From Planctomycetota bacterium (lineage in GTDB: Bacteria; Planctomycetota; Phycisphaerae; Phycisphaerales; UBA1924): 64,000 nt of DNA. Below the pieces are notes generated by a model that was not told the DNA's origin, did no database searches, and was given only the letters and a program-made list of their open reading frames with translations. The stretch's first letter is position 1, and each line of letters starts with the position of its first letter. Below are positions 35,710-44,021 of this stretch, one piece after another. The DNA is taken from contig JAFEBO010000008.1 of the NCBI GenBank assembly GCA_018242625.1, forward strand, positions 186,001-250,000. Direction: 5' to 3'. The translations under genes and the position numbers were made by a program.

Positions 35710-36399
35710 TTACTTGCCGCCGGCGGGGGCCGGGGCCGGAGTGGGCGTTGCCGCGGCGGGAGCGGCGGCGGCGGGCTTGACGTTCTCGAGTTTGAGTTCC
35801 TTCACGACGTCCTCGGTGATGTCGTCGGCCGGGTTGGACTTGATGACCGGGCGTGCGAGCATTTCCTGGAGAAGGCCCGCGACGTTGGCGCTGGCCATCT
35901 TGCTCTCCGCGGACTTGCTGGCGAAGACGTGGGTGTAGCCCTTGCTGTTGGCGACCTGATTGCAGGCATCGACGACGGCCTTGTACGCCTCCTGGAGCTG
36001 CGTGGTGTTGAAGCTCTCGGCCTCGGACTGCGCGGTTTGCTGCATGGCCTGGAGGTTCTGCGTCTTCTGCTGGAACTTCTGGATCTCGGGCTGAGCCTCG
36101 GCGTTGTTCTGGAAGTCGGGCATCGCCGTGATCTTGGCGCGGAGTTCATCGAGCTCTTTCTGGAGTTGCTCGATCGGGGCGCGCAGGGCGTTCATCTTTT
36201 CCGTGCGGGCCGGCAGGTAGCGGTCGCTCGAGGCGAGCTTCTCAACGAGCGTGAGCACGTCGGCCGTGGCGATGCGGACGTTGTCCGCCGCGAGCTCGGT
36301 GTGAGCCGAAGCGACGGTGCCGATGCCATGCCATCCGAGGCCAAGGGCGATGGCAAGACCGACGCCGGAGTAGATGAAGAGCCGCTCAATCTTTTTCAT
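35710..36399 (-). CDS. OmpH/Skp-like periplasmic chaperone
   Basis: 229 residues from the ATG at 36399. Hydrophobic leader (about 7-28), then a long coiled-coil region (PIEQLQKELDELRAKI...QKTQNLQAMQQTAQSEAESFNTTQLQEAYKAV) and YTHVFASKSAESKMASANV, matching the tentacle-and-body pattern of Skp, which holds unfolded outer-membrane proteins. An Ala/Pro-rich tail of about 25 residues is added. An outer-membrane assembly role agrees with lpxA nearby. The SppA-like gene lies 145 bp upstream on the same strand. Confidence 0.8.
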   Translation of the reverse strand: MKKIERLFIYSGVGLAIALGLGWHGIGTVASAHTELAADNVRIATADVLTLVEKLASSDRYLPARTEKMNALRAPIEQLQKELDELRAKITAMPDFQNNAEAQPEIQKFQQKTQNLQAMQQTAQSEAESFNTTQLQEAYKAVVDACNQVANSKGYTHVFASKSAESKMASANVAGLLQEMLARPVIKSNPADDITEDVVKELKLENVKPAAAAPAAATPTPAPAPAGGK

Positions 36400-36544
36400 T
36401 GGAGTTCTCGTTTGGGACCAGTGATTCAGCCCGGACCACGGTCCGGAGGGGCAAGGGTAGGTGGCGGAAATCCGGGAAAAAAGCGAGCGAGAGTGGGATT
36501 GGCCCGGCGAACCTGCCTGGCGCAAGAGGATTGCAAAGAACGAC

Positions 36545-37591
36545 TTACGGCTCACCGGCGAGCCACAGGTAGTAAACGGCGCTTGGGGCGGGGCCGGAAG
36601 CGGGATACAGACCCTGCGCGTTGATCTGCAGGAGGTTGATCTCTGTTCCTCCGCTCGTGCCGCCCGGCTGGGTCATTTGAGGCGCGACCATCGGTTCGTT
36701 GGCGCTCGCGTAGGGGGAGCGTGGGCGGATGGCGCCTTCCGGGCGGTACTTGACCATCTTGGCGCTCGGGATGTTGGCCAGTATCTTGGCTTCGTCGAAA
36801 GCATCGTGAATGCCGCCCAGGGAATCGACGAGTCCGAGCGAGACGCCTTCTCTGCCGCTGAAGATCCGTCCGTCGGTGGCCTGGTCGAAGCGGGTCATGT
36901 CGGCGTTGGGGCGGCGTTCTTTGACCTTGGCCTTGAAATTGGCGTAGAACTCGTCGACGAGATTCTGCAGGATGGCATATTGCGATTCGCGCATGGGCTC
37001 GAGGCTGTTGGCGAGGTCCTTGTTGGGGCCGCTCTTGACCGAACGCGCGACGATGCCGATGCGGTTGAGCCCGTTGCTGAAGTTGATGGTGGGGATGATG
37101 ACGCCGATCGAGCCGGTGATGGTGGTGGGGTAGGCGATGATCTTGTCGCCGGCGAGCGAGACGTAGTAACCGCCGCTGGCGGCGACCTCGGACATGGACA
37201 CGACGACGGGCTTGCCGGTTTTTTCCTTGAAGCGCATGATCTCGCTGTAGACGACGTCGCTGCCCGTGACGCTGCCGCCGGGAGAGTTGACGCGGAGGAT
37301 CACGGCTTTCACGCCCGGGTCGTCGGCGGCCATGTTGAGCCGCGCGACGATTTCGTCGGCCGGGTTGCCGCCCTTGGCGAGCAGGGCCGGCAGGTTGGCG
37401 TCGTAGATCAGTCCGTCGATGTCGATGACGGCCACTTTCCAGACCGCCCGATCGTCTTCATCCACCACCGTCTCGGTGAGCTTTTTCTCGCGGCCGAAGA
37501 GTTCGAAGCTGACGGTGAGGGGGGTGCAGGCGGAGAGGAACAGGCAAGCCAAAGCCAAGGAGGCACACGACGCGGTTCGACGCATTTGCAT
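36545..37591 (-). CDS. sppA: SppA-like signal peptide peptidase (S49), lipoprotein
   Basis: 348 residues from the ATG at 37591, with a lipobox LSAC. A single S49 domain of the short (Bacillus-like) class: VIDIDGLIY, LRVNSPGGSVTGSD, the nucleophile serine in SEVAASGGYYVSLAGDKIIA, GSIGVI, and lysine in SVKSGPNKD. It degrades cleaved signal peptides or membrane protein fragments. A lipid-anchored SppA is less usual than a membrane-helix anchored one. The start is not supported by a clear ribosome binding site. Confidence 0.85.
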   Translation of the reverse strand: MQMRRTASCASLALACLFLSACTPLTVSFELFGREKKLTETVVDEDDRAVWKVAVIDIDGLIYDANLPALLAKGGNPADEIVARLNMAADDPGVKAVILRVNSPGGSVTGSDVVYSEIMRFKEKTGKPVVVSMSEVAASGGYYVSLAGDKIIAYPTTITGSIGVIIPTINFSNGLNRIGIVARSVKSGPNKDLANSLEPMRESQYAILQNLVDEFYANFKAKVKERRPNADMTRFDQATDGRIFSGREGVSLGLVDSLGGIHDAFDEAKILANIPSAKMVKYRPEGAIRPRSPYASANEPMVAPQMTQPGGTSGGTEINLLQINAQGLYPASGPAPSAVYYLWLAGEP

Positions 37592-38186
37592 TGAGACAAG
37601 GTAGCAACTGGCCTGCAAGGCAAATCCGGCGGGGAGAATCGTCAAAGTGATGACAAAGCGCAGGGTCCGCAAGATTGCGGAACCCGCTCTGTTTGAGGCA
37701 CGAATGTTCGCTCGTGCCGCTTGGGCACTTCCTTACTGGGTGGCGTGCGTTGTTCTGGCGCCGCGAGGAATTGACAACTCGATGCATGAAGGCAGGGCGC
37801 GCGTGCTTTGGGATTGCTGGGGAGATTTGATTTTCCCGTGCAGTTCACGGCGTTCTTGTTGAGGCGATTCGCCTCGCTCTTTTCCGCTCCTCCATCTTGG
37901 GGTTCGAGCGACCTGCCCACAACCTGTTGCCTCCTCTCCTATCGCGCCGGCGGGCGGTTTATCCGTGCGCTGTCGCGATGGGTTCTCTCCCCTCGTGCGG
38001 GGTGAGTTTGAGTGTGGCCCTGGCGTGGGCCGGCGGTCTCTGTGTCCGGTGCGGGCTTTGGGTGGGTCCGGTGGGTGGCTTGGGTTGGGCGTGGGGTGCG
38101 TGGGGCGTCTTTGCAGAGGGCGCAGCGCCCGCGTTCTTGGGACGCGGGCGCTGTGTCGCTGTCGGCCTTGTCCTTAGACTCCGGCC
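37592..38186. other. 595-bp gap without a convincing gene
   Basis: Between the divergent sppA and rsmH genes. Short open frames here overlap in several frames, lack ribosome binding sites and read as low-complexity Arg/Pro/Ser, so I do not call a gene. The stretch 38012-38115 is strongly G/T-biased on the plus strand (gggtgggtccggtgggtggc), unlike neighbouring code. A strong hairpin follows at 38124. The region may hold the rsmH leader or an RNA; I recognise no RNase P, tmRNA or SRP motif. Confidence 0.5.
38124..38152. promoter_or_regulatory. Strong hairpin 35 nt upstream of rsmH
   Basis: Ten-bp perfect stem agcgcccgcg/cgcgggcgct with a nine-base loop (ttcttggga). It lacks a following T-run on either strand, so it is more likely a leader structure than a terminator. 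Confidence 0.5.
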
Positions 38187-39134
38187 GTGTCCGAATTCCG
38201 GCACATCCCGGTTTTGCCCCTTCAGGTGGCGGAGGCTCTCGCGCCGCGCCCGGGGGAGACGTACGTCGATTGCACCGCCGGCCGCGGCGGCCATGCTCTC
38301 ACGATGGCGCGGGCGGTCGGACCGAGCGGGACCATCATTCTGAATGATGCGGATGCCGGGAACCTGAGTGCCGCCGAAGCCCTGGTCCGGGCTGAGGGTG
38401 GCGGCGCCAGGGTGGTGGCGCTGCAGGGCAACTTTGCCAGCCTCCCGAGACGCATGGAGGATGCCGGATTGAGCGCGGACATGGTTCTGGCGGATCTTGG
38501 GTTTTCGAGCACCCAGATCGAAGACGCCGGCCGCGGGTTTTCGTTCATGCGATCCGGGCCGCTGGACATGCGCTTTGATGTGACTCGGGGGCTGACGGCC
38601 GCGGATCTGGTGAATAAGGCGTCGGAGCGGGAACTGGTTCGGATTCTGCGGGAATGGGGTGAGGAGCAGGCCTCGGGAAGGATCGCGCGGGCGATTTTGG
38701 AGGCCCGGTCGATGGCTCCGATTGAGACGACCGAGCGGCTGGCGGAAGTCATCCGGAGCGTGGTGGGCCGAAAACCGGGGGGGGGTGATCCGGCCACAAA
38801 GACGTTCCAGGCGTTACGGATCGCAGTGAACGACGAAATCGGGAGCCTGGAGGCTCTTTTGGCCCAGATTTCCCGAGCGGCCGAGAACGCGGCGGGGGCA
38901 TCGAAAGAAGGTCGGGATCGCGCGGGTTGGCTGGCTGGAGGGGCGCGGGTTTGCGTCTTGAGTTTTCACAGCCTCGAAGATCGACCTGTGAAGGCCTGCT
39001 TTGCCGATATCTGCCGGCGGGGTCTTGCGGTTGACCTTGCCCGGGGCGGCTGGACGGCTTCGGAGCAGGAAATCGCGGGCAACCCGCGTTCCCGGTCGGC
39101 CCGTCTTCGGGCGGTGCGGCTGGGTGGTGGATGA
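38187..39134 (+). CDS. rsmH: 16S rRNA (cytosine(1402)-N(4))-methyltransferase
   Basis: Methylates C1402 of 16S rRNA; formerly mraW and usually the head of the dcw cell-wall cluster. 315 residues, GTG start. HIPVLPLQVAEALAP, SAM-binding YVDCTAGRGGHALTMA, DLGFSSTQIEDAGRGFSFMRSGPLDMR, TKTFQALRIAVNDEI and FHSLEDRPVK are all present. mraZ is absent upstream; the LysM gene follows. Confidence 0.96.
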   Translation: MSEFRHIPVLPLQVAEALAPRPGETYVDCTAGRGGHALTMARAVGPSGTIILNDADAGNLSAAEALVRAEGGGARVVALQGNFASLPRRMEDAGLSADMVLADLGFSSTQIEDAGRGFSFMRSGPLDMRFDVTRGLTAADLVNKASERELVRILREWGEEQASGRIARAILEARSMAPIETTERLAEVIRSVVGRKPGGGDPATKTFQALRIAVNDEIGSLEALLAQISRAAENAAGASKEGRDRAGWLAGGARVCVLSFHSLEDRPVKACFADICRRGLAVDLARGGWTASEQEIAGNPRSRSARLRAVRLGGG

Positions 39135-39290
39135 CGGCCGAGGTGGCCATCGCTACCATGGGCCCGTCGCGGCAAGGAATTGCCGCCGAGGGGATTGAAG
39201 ATCGGCCTGGCTCGACGCAAGGAAGCGTTCGGCGGCCGGAAAAGGGTTGCCGCGGGAGGGATCCCGCGGCGTGCGGCCGCTGGCCGCAAC

Positions 39291-40211
39291 ATGCGGAAGG
39301 ATTCGTCAGACGTGACCCGGGAACTCAAACTCGCACTCATTGTTGGATTCGCGCTCGTCCTCACTGTGGCAATCCTTGTGAGCGACCATCTCTCCAAGGC
39401 ACGCAACGCCACGCTGGCGAACGTGACGGGGACGAGCAAGGTGGAGGCCAAGATTCCTGACATGCCGATCCGGAGTCCGGAGGACGTGCTGCCCCCTTCG
39501 GCGACGGCATCGGCTGTTACTCCGGACAAGCCGGTCGCTCCGCCTGAGGGTGAAATTCGCCCCGAGACGAAGGTGGCGATGAGCGATCCGGCGCCCGCGG
39601 AACCGGTGGTGATCGGTCAGGCCTCGTCGGGGCCGCACCGCGAAACCAAGTTCGGCCCGGGCGCTTTGCAGGTGGGATTGGTGGAAACCAAGCCGTCCGA
39701 AGCCAAGCCTCAGACGACGGTGCCCGCGGGTACGCCGCAGGACATTGTCAAGCACGAGATCGCGAAGAAGGATGCGCCCAAGGCGGCGGAGAAGACGCAC
39801 AAGATCGCCGAGGGTGATTCGCTCTATTCGATCTCCAAGAAGTACTACAACGACGGATCGCTCTGGAAGAAGCTCGCGGCGGCGAACAGCGGCAAGGTGA
39901 GCGAGAACGGAAGCCTGAAGGTCGGCAGCGTGATCAATATCCCCGCGAAGGAAACTCTCACTGGCAAGCCCGAAGTGGCGAAGGTGGAGCCCAAGGCCGC
40001 GAAGCAGCCCGCCAAGCCCGAGACCAAGTCTGCAAAGGCGGAAGAAGCGAAGATCAAGTCGTACCAGGTGCGCCCTGGGGACACACTTACCAATATTGCC
40101 CGCGCCCAGCTCGGTTCGCCGGGTCGTTCGAGCGAGATCGCTTCTCTCAATCGCATGGATCCTGAAGACGATCTTCTGGCCGGCGCCATTCTGAAGATTC
40201 CTGCCCGGTAA
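39291..40211 (+). CDS. Membrane-anchored protein with two LysM domains
   Basis: 306 residues from the ATG at 39291; a TTG at 39180 would add a basic N-terminal tail (GLARRKEAFGGRKRVA) and cannot be excluded. One transmembrane helix (LALIVGFALVLTVAILV), a Pro/Glu/Thr-rich linker, then LysM 1 (HKIAEGDSLYSISKKYYNDGSLWKKLAAANS...VINIPA), a Lys/Ala/Pro linker and LysM 2 (YQVRPGDTLTNIARAQLGSPGRSSEIASLNRM). LysM binds peptidoglycan GlcNAc. Set between rsmH and ftsI, it is a candidate divisome or septal wall protein in place of standard dcw genes. Confidence 0.85.
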   Translation: MRKDSSDVTRELKLALIVGFALVLTVAILVSDHLSKARNATLANVTGTSKVEAKIPDMPIRSPEDVLPPSATASAVTPDKPVAPPEGEIRPETKVAMSDPAPAEPVVIGQASSGPHRETKFGPGALQVGLVETKPSEAKPQTTVPAGTPQDIVKHEIAKKDAPKAAEKTHKIAEGDSLYSISKKYYNDGSLWKKLAAANSGKVSENGSLKVGSVINIPAKETLTGKPEVAKVEPKAAKQPAKPETKSAKAEEAKIKSYQVRPGDTLTNIARAQLGSPGRSSEIASLNRMDPEDDLLAGAILKIPAR

Positions 40212-40232
40212 ACGGGCGATGCGGAGCATCGC

Positions 40233-40748
40233 GTGAGCCTGAGTCCATCAGCCAGCGCCGGGATTCTTTTCAAGCTTTGCTTGGTCGTGCTGTCGATCGG
40301 GCTTTGCGCGCTATCGATGCTCGCGATGCGCCAGGCCCGGCTGCAGGCGGCGCACGAGGTCGCACAGACGCAGCTCCGGATTCAGCGGGCGGATGAACGG
40401 CTCTGGAAGATCCGCGCCGATATCGCGGCGCTCTCCAATCCGTCGCGGATCCGCGAACTGGCCGGAGCGATCGGCCCCATGCACGCGCTGATCACCCCCG
40501 GTCAGGGCGCCGCGAACCCCAGTCTGCTCGATTCGATCCCGATGGTTGAGCACCTGGCGCAGCCGGCGCAGAAGCATCCGACGGGGCAGCCCGCACGGCC
40601 CGGCGCCAAGCCGGAATCCAAGCCCGAGGCAAAGCCCGGCGCGGCGAAGCCCAAGGCAAAGCCCGAATCCAAGGCGGATGAGAAACCGCTGAGCGTTTCC
40701 CCCACGGGGCTGGCAGCGGCTCCCGCCCGTCACGTCCTTCCGAGATAG
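40233..40748 (+). CDS. FtsL-like bitopic membrane protein
   Basis: 171 residues, GTG start. Short N-terminus, one membrane helix (about 11-31, LFKLCLVVLSIGLCALSMLAM), then a coiled coil (RQARLQAAHEVAQTQLRIQRADERLWKIRADIAALSNPSRIRELA). This layout and the place between rsmH and ftsI fit FtsL, which bridges FtsB/Q to FtsI. A Pro/Lys/Ala tail of about 80 residues is not typical. Identification is by position and architecture, not sequence identity. Confidence 0.65.
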   Translation: MSLSPSASAGILFKLCLVVLSIGLCALSMLAMRQARLQAAHEVAQTQLRIQRADERLWKIRADIAALSNPSRIRELAGAIGPMHALITPGQGAANPSLLDSIPMVEHLAQPAQKHPTGQPARPGAKPESKPEAKPGAAKPKAKPESKADEKPLSVSPTGLAAAPARHVLPR

Positions 40749-40751
40749 TCC

Positions 40752-42944
40752 ATGCAACAACAACAAACGGGGCGGATCAACGCGGTGGCGACGTTTGCGG
40801 TGACGTGCATCACCGTGGTGCTGGTGCTGCTGATGGCGCGGGTGGTGCAGCTGCAGATCCGGCCTTCGCCCTCTTTGAAGAAAGAGATGGAGCCGCGGGT
40901 CAGCGTGAGGCAGGATCTCCCTCTGCGGGGCGACATCCTGGACCGGCGCGGGCGCATCCTGTCGACCACGCGGGTTGGCTATCGCGTGGTTGTGGATCCC
41001 ACCCAGCTCAAGCAGATAGACGAGGCGATCGTAAAGATCGCAAAGGCGACCGGGCAGTCAGAAGAACGCGTGGGCGAGCGGATCCTTTCTCGCATCAACG
41101 AGAACGCCAGGCGTGCCGAGCTCAAGCAGAAACTCGAGCCGTTTTCCGCCGCGGGCGGAAATCTGAGCGCGCTCGCGGCGATCCGGGGTGCGATCAGTTC
41201 GGCGCTGGGTCGCGAAGAGGCGGGAGCGTCGGTCGTCGCAACCGAGGATCCCGATGCGCCCCCGCGTGCGATCGCTTCCGCGGAGATCTCTCCCGAAGCT
41301 CCGACCCCGGCCCTCAAGCCGATCCGATACCTGCCGATGACCCGGCTGCTGAGCGATCCGCAGGTTGAGGCCATGCGGGCTGCCAAGGTGAAAGGCGCGA
41401 TTCTCGAACGCGTGATGGTGCGCGAGTACCCTGGCGGGCCCGAGGTGGCGCCGATCGTGGGCCTGGTGGGAGTGGGGGACGCCAAGAGTCCCAGTTACGG
41501 TCACACGGGCGTGCTTGGCGCGGAGAAGATGCTGAACAAGCAGCTGGTCGGGTCGAAGGGCTCGATCTCCTACGTCCGCGATGCGAAAGGCAAGCCGCTC
41601 TGGATCGAGCCCGGTCAGGTGCGTCCTGCCGAGCCGGGGCAGGATGTGCGGCTTTCGGTCGACGTGGAACTTCAACGGATCGCGGTGGAAGAACTGCAGC
41701 GCGGCATCACCGACGCGGACGCGGCCGGGGGGCGGCTGATGATCTTCGATCCGCTGACGGGCGAGGTGCTGGCGATGGTCGACATCGTTCGGCCGGTGCC
41801 CGATGCGAAGCCCTATCCGTGGGCGAGAGTCCTCCCGCAGACTGAAGAGGTTGCCGCCCCAACCGGCAAGAACAAGAAGCCCGCGCCCAAAAAGCAGAAA
41901 GTCGAAGACCACGGGCCGCCACCGCCGGCGCGGTACATCACGATCCAGCGGCCCGAGATCGCCAACGACATACCGGGGCTGCACCGCAATCGCTGTGTTG
42001 AGGACATCTACGAGCCGGGTTCGACGTTCAAGCCCTTTGTCTGGGCGACGATCACGGAACTCGGGCGTTCGCGCATCGACGAAATCTACGACACGGAGTC
42101 GGGTCGGTGGCACACGTCGTACGGCCGCTACATCGAAGACGTGACCAAGCGGGCGACGATGACCTGGGCCGAGGTGCTGATCAACTCTTCGAACATCGGC
42201 ATGATCAAGGGTGCCGAGCGCCTGACCTGGAAGGAACTGCACGACGCGGTCATCCGCTTTGGCTTCGGGCAGCGCACGGGGATCGGCTTTGCCGGCGAGG
42301 CGAGCGGCATCGTCACTTCGATGCAGGCCTGGAGCAAGTTCAGCCAGACCTCCGTCGCCTACGGCCATGAAGTGGCCGTGACGCCGCTGCAGATGGTGAG
42401 AGCGTTCAGCGCCTTCTGCCGGCCGGGAGACCTGGCCGGAACGCTCCCGCCCGTCCGGCTGACGGCGGCGACTGCGGACGACGTGCGCGGGGCCGTGATC
42501 CAGCGCGTGCTTCCGGCCAAGATCGCCGACACAACCCGGGACGTGATGCGTGGTGTGGCGGCGAAGGTTGAGATGAACCTTGCGACGGCCTCCCACGGGG
42601 GCGAGTCTGGATGGAAATACTCGATGTTCGGGAAATCGGGCACGGCGGAGATTCCGCTGACTCCGCCTCCCGGCAAAGAGTTCCGCCGGCCCAAGGGGAC
42701 GAGCGGTTATTTTGATGATCAGTACAACTCGAGCTTTATCGCCGGAGGACCAGCGGAGAGTCCCAAGGTGATCGTGCTGTGCGTGATCGACGACCCGGGC
42801 CCATCAAAGATCCGGGCGCGGCAGCACTACGGGTCGTACGTGGCGGGCCCGGTGGTGCGTCGGACGATGGAACGGGCACTCAATTATCTTGGAGTGCAGC
42901 CGTCGCCTACGGGCGCCACCCATGGCGACCTGGCTGGCTTGTAA
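40752..42944 (+). CDS. ftsI: Penicillin-binding protein 3-like transpeptidase
   Basis: Class B PBP that cross-links septal peptidoglycan. 730 residues, longer than the usual 580-620. N-terminal anchor helix (about 11-31), dimerisation domain starting RGDILDRRGRILSTT, then the transpeptidase: SxxK in EPGSTFKPF, SxN in INSSNIGM, KSGT in MFGKSGTAEI. Extra length comes from insertions near residues 150-190 and a Lys/Pro-rich loop (TGKNKKPAPKKQKVEDHG) before SxxK. It starts three bases after the FtsL-like stop. No mur genes follow. Confidence 0.93.
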   Translation: MQQQQTGRINAVATFAVTCITVVLVLLMARVVQLQIRPSPSLKKEMEPRVSVRQDLPLRGDILDRRGRILSTTRVGYRVVVDPTQLKQIDEAIVKIAKATGQSEERVGERILSRINENARRAELKQKLEPFSAAGGNLSALAAIRGAISSALGREEAGASVVATEDPDAPPRAIASAEISPEAPTPALKPIRYLPMTRLLSDPQVEAMRAAKVKGAILERVMVREYPGGPEVAPIVGLVGVGDAKSPSYGHTGVLGAEKMLNKQLVGSKGSISYVRDAKGKPLWIEPGQVRPAEPGQDVRLSVDVELQRIAVEELQRGITDADAAGGRLMIFDPLTGEVLAMVDIVRPVPDAKPYPWARVLPQTEEVAAPTGKNKKPAPKKQKVEDHGPPPPARYITIQRPEIANDIPGLHRNRCVEDIYEPGSTFKPFVWATITELGRSRIDEIYDTESGRWHTSYGRYIEDVTKRATMTWAEVLINSSNIGMIKGAERLTWKELHDAVIRFGFGQRTGIGFAGEASGIVTSMQAWSKFSQTSVAYGHEVAVTPLQMVRAFSAFCRPGDLAGTLPPVRLTAATADDVRGAVIQRVLPAKIADTTRDVMRGVAAKVEMNLATASHGGESGWKYSMFGKSGTAEIPLTPPPGKEFRRPKGTSGYFDDQYNSSFIAGGPAESPKVIVLCVIDDPGPSKIRARQHYGSYVAGPVVRRTMERALNYLGVQPSPTGATHGDLAGL

Positions 42945-43072
42945 GCGCTTTCAGGGCGAGACAGGCTTGGGGTCTGAACTGGGCGTTCGGAATTGGGTGG
43001 GGAAGCGGGTGTTTCCCCGCTTACCGATAACAATTTGCAAGTGAAAATCGGCAAAAACGGCAAAATCCGTCT

Positions 43073-43101
43073 TTGCAGTAAACGGTTACAGGAGTTATGA
43101 T
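43073..43101 (+). promoter_or_regulatory. Sigma-70 promoter of the sortable secreted protein gene
   Basis: TTGCAG (43073-43078), 17-bp spacer, TATGAT (43096-43101): near-consensus boxes with ideal spacing, in a locally AT-rich stretch. Transcription would start near 43108, giving a leader of about 110 nt. Confidence 0.75.
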
Positions 43102-43108
43102 CTGAGGC

Positions 43109-43149
43109 TGTGCTGGCGTTCGTCCGTGGGACGAAGGAGGACCAGCACA
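43109..43149 (+). promoter_or_regulatory. Two-tier hairpin at the 5' end of the mRNA
   Basis: Outer stem tgtgctgg/ccagcaca (43109-43116 with 43142-43149) and inner stem ttcgtcc/ggacgaa (43119-43125 with 43129-43135, GTG loop). It begins at the predicted transcript start, a position that often stabilises abundant mRNAs. Confidence 0.6.
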
Positions 43150-43219
43150 AATTGCGTGTTTTCCTGCCGGTGGCCGTGAGGTTGCCGGCGGCTAGTCCGC
43201 ACCGAGAGGAGTTCGAGAG

Positions 43220-43882
43220 ATGAAGAGCGTTTTCTTTGCCGCCGCACTGGTTGCTGCTTCGGGCGTTGCTCAGGCTGGCACGGTTTTCTCCGACGCGGAG
43301 AATGACCTGTTCGACAACGGCTTTTCCAACCTGGACATCAAGTCCGTGACGGTGAGCCACGACGCGAACAACGTGTACATGTCCGTCGAGACCCGCGGGT
43401 ATCAGAACTGGACCAAGTACATGATCTACATGAACGTGTCCAGCGCCAGCGACTTCACGGGCAGCAACGCCTGGAACCGCCCCTGCAACCTGACGACCCA
43501 GATCTCGCACTACGTGGGCTCCTGGGTTGATCAGCCGAACACCAACCAGCAGAACTGGGCCTGGGACGGCTTCAACTGGAACATGGACGGCGGCACGACC
43601 GACAACGATCAGTCGCAGACCGGCTCGAACATTGTGACTTTCACGATCAGCCGCTCGTTCCTGGGCCTGCTGGGCAACGGCACCATCCTGTTCGATGTCG
43701 GCACCTCGGGTGGCGGTGGCAACGATCCCGCCGTCGATTGCCTCAGCCGCAGCACCCCCTCCACGACCGGTTGGGGCGACCCCTCGACCTCGGGCAACTT
43801 CCTCGCCTACACGATTCCGGCCCCGGGCAGCATCGCCCTCGCCGGCCTCGCTGGCCTGGCCGTTGGCCGTCGTCGTCGCTAA
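43220..43882 (+). CDS. Secreted protein with PEP-CTERM-like sorting tail
   Basis: 220 residues. Signal peptide (AQAG cleavage near residue 20), a beta-rich Asn/Asp/Thr/Trp-containing body, and a C-terminal tail of PAPGS, a hydrophobic stretch and a basic end (GLAGLAVGRRRR, 209-220). That tripartite tail resembles PEP-CTERM signals processed by exosortases, with Pro-Ala-Pro instead of Pro-Glu-Pro. Strong promoter, structured leader and terminator suggest high expression. The body shows no recognised domain. Likely a cell-surface or matrix protein. Confidence 0.8.
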   Translation: MKSVFFAAALVAASGVAQAGTVFSDAENDLFDNGFSNLDIKSVTVSHDANNVYMSVETRGYQNWTKYMIYMNVSSASDFTGSNAWNRPCNLTTQISHYVGSWVDQPNTNQQNWAWDGFNWNMDGGTTDNDQSQTGSNIVTFTISRSFLGLLGNGTILFDVGTSGGGGNDPAVDCLSRSTPSTTGWGDPSTSGNFLAYTIPAPGSIALAGLAGLAVGRRRR

Positions 43883-43909
43883 ACAAGCGAACTCCTGATA
43901 GTTCTTTCG

Positions 43910-43943
43910 CAAGCCCCGGCCCTCAGCCGGGGCTTGTGTTTTT
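43910..43943 (+). terminator. Intrinsic terminator
   Basis: Eleven-bp stem (43910-43920 with 43926-43936), five-base loop, then tgttttt. Ends the monocistronic transcript of 43220-43882. Confidence 0.9.
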
Positions 43944-44021
43944 GCGGCGTCCGGAGGGGGCGAACAATCGGAGAACAAAGTCGCTACATTCTGCGACCCC
44001 AAAGGTCTCTGGAGTTCCGCC

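Noticed and set aside
37647-38347. Several short plus-strand open frames upstream of rsmH
   Set aside because: They overlap one another in different frames, lack ribosome binding sites and have low-complexity Arg/Ser/Pro composition.
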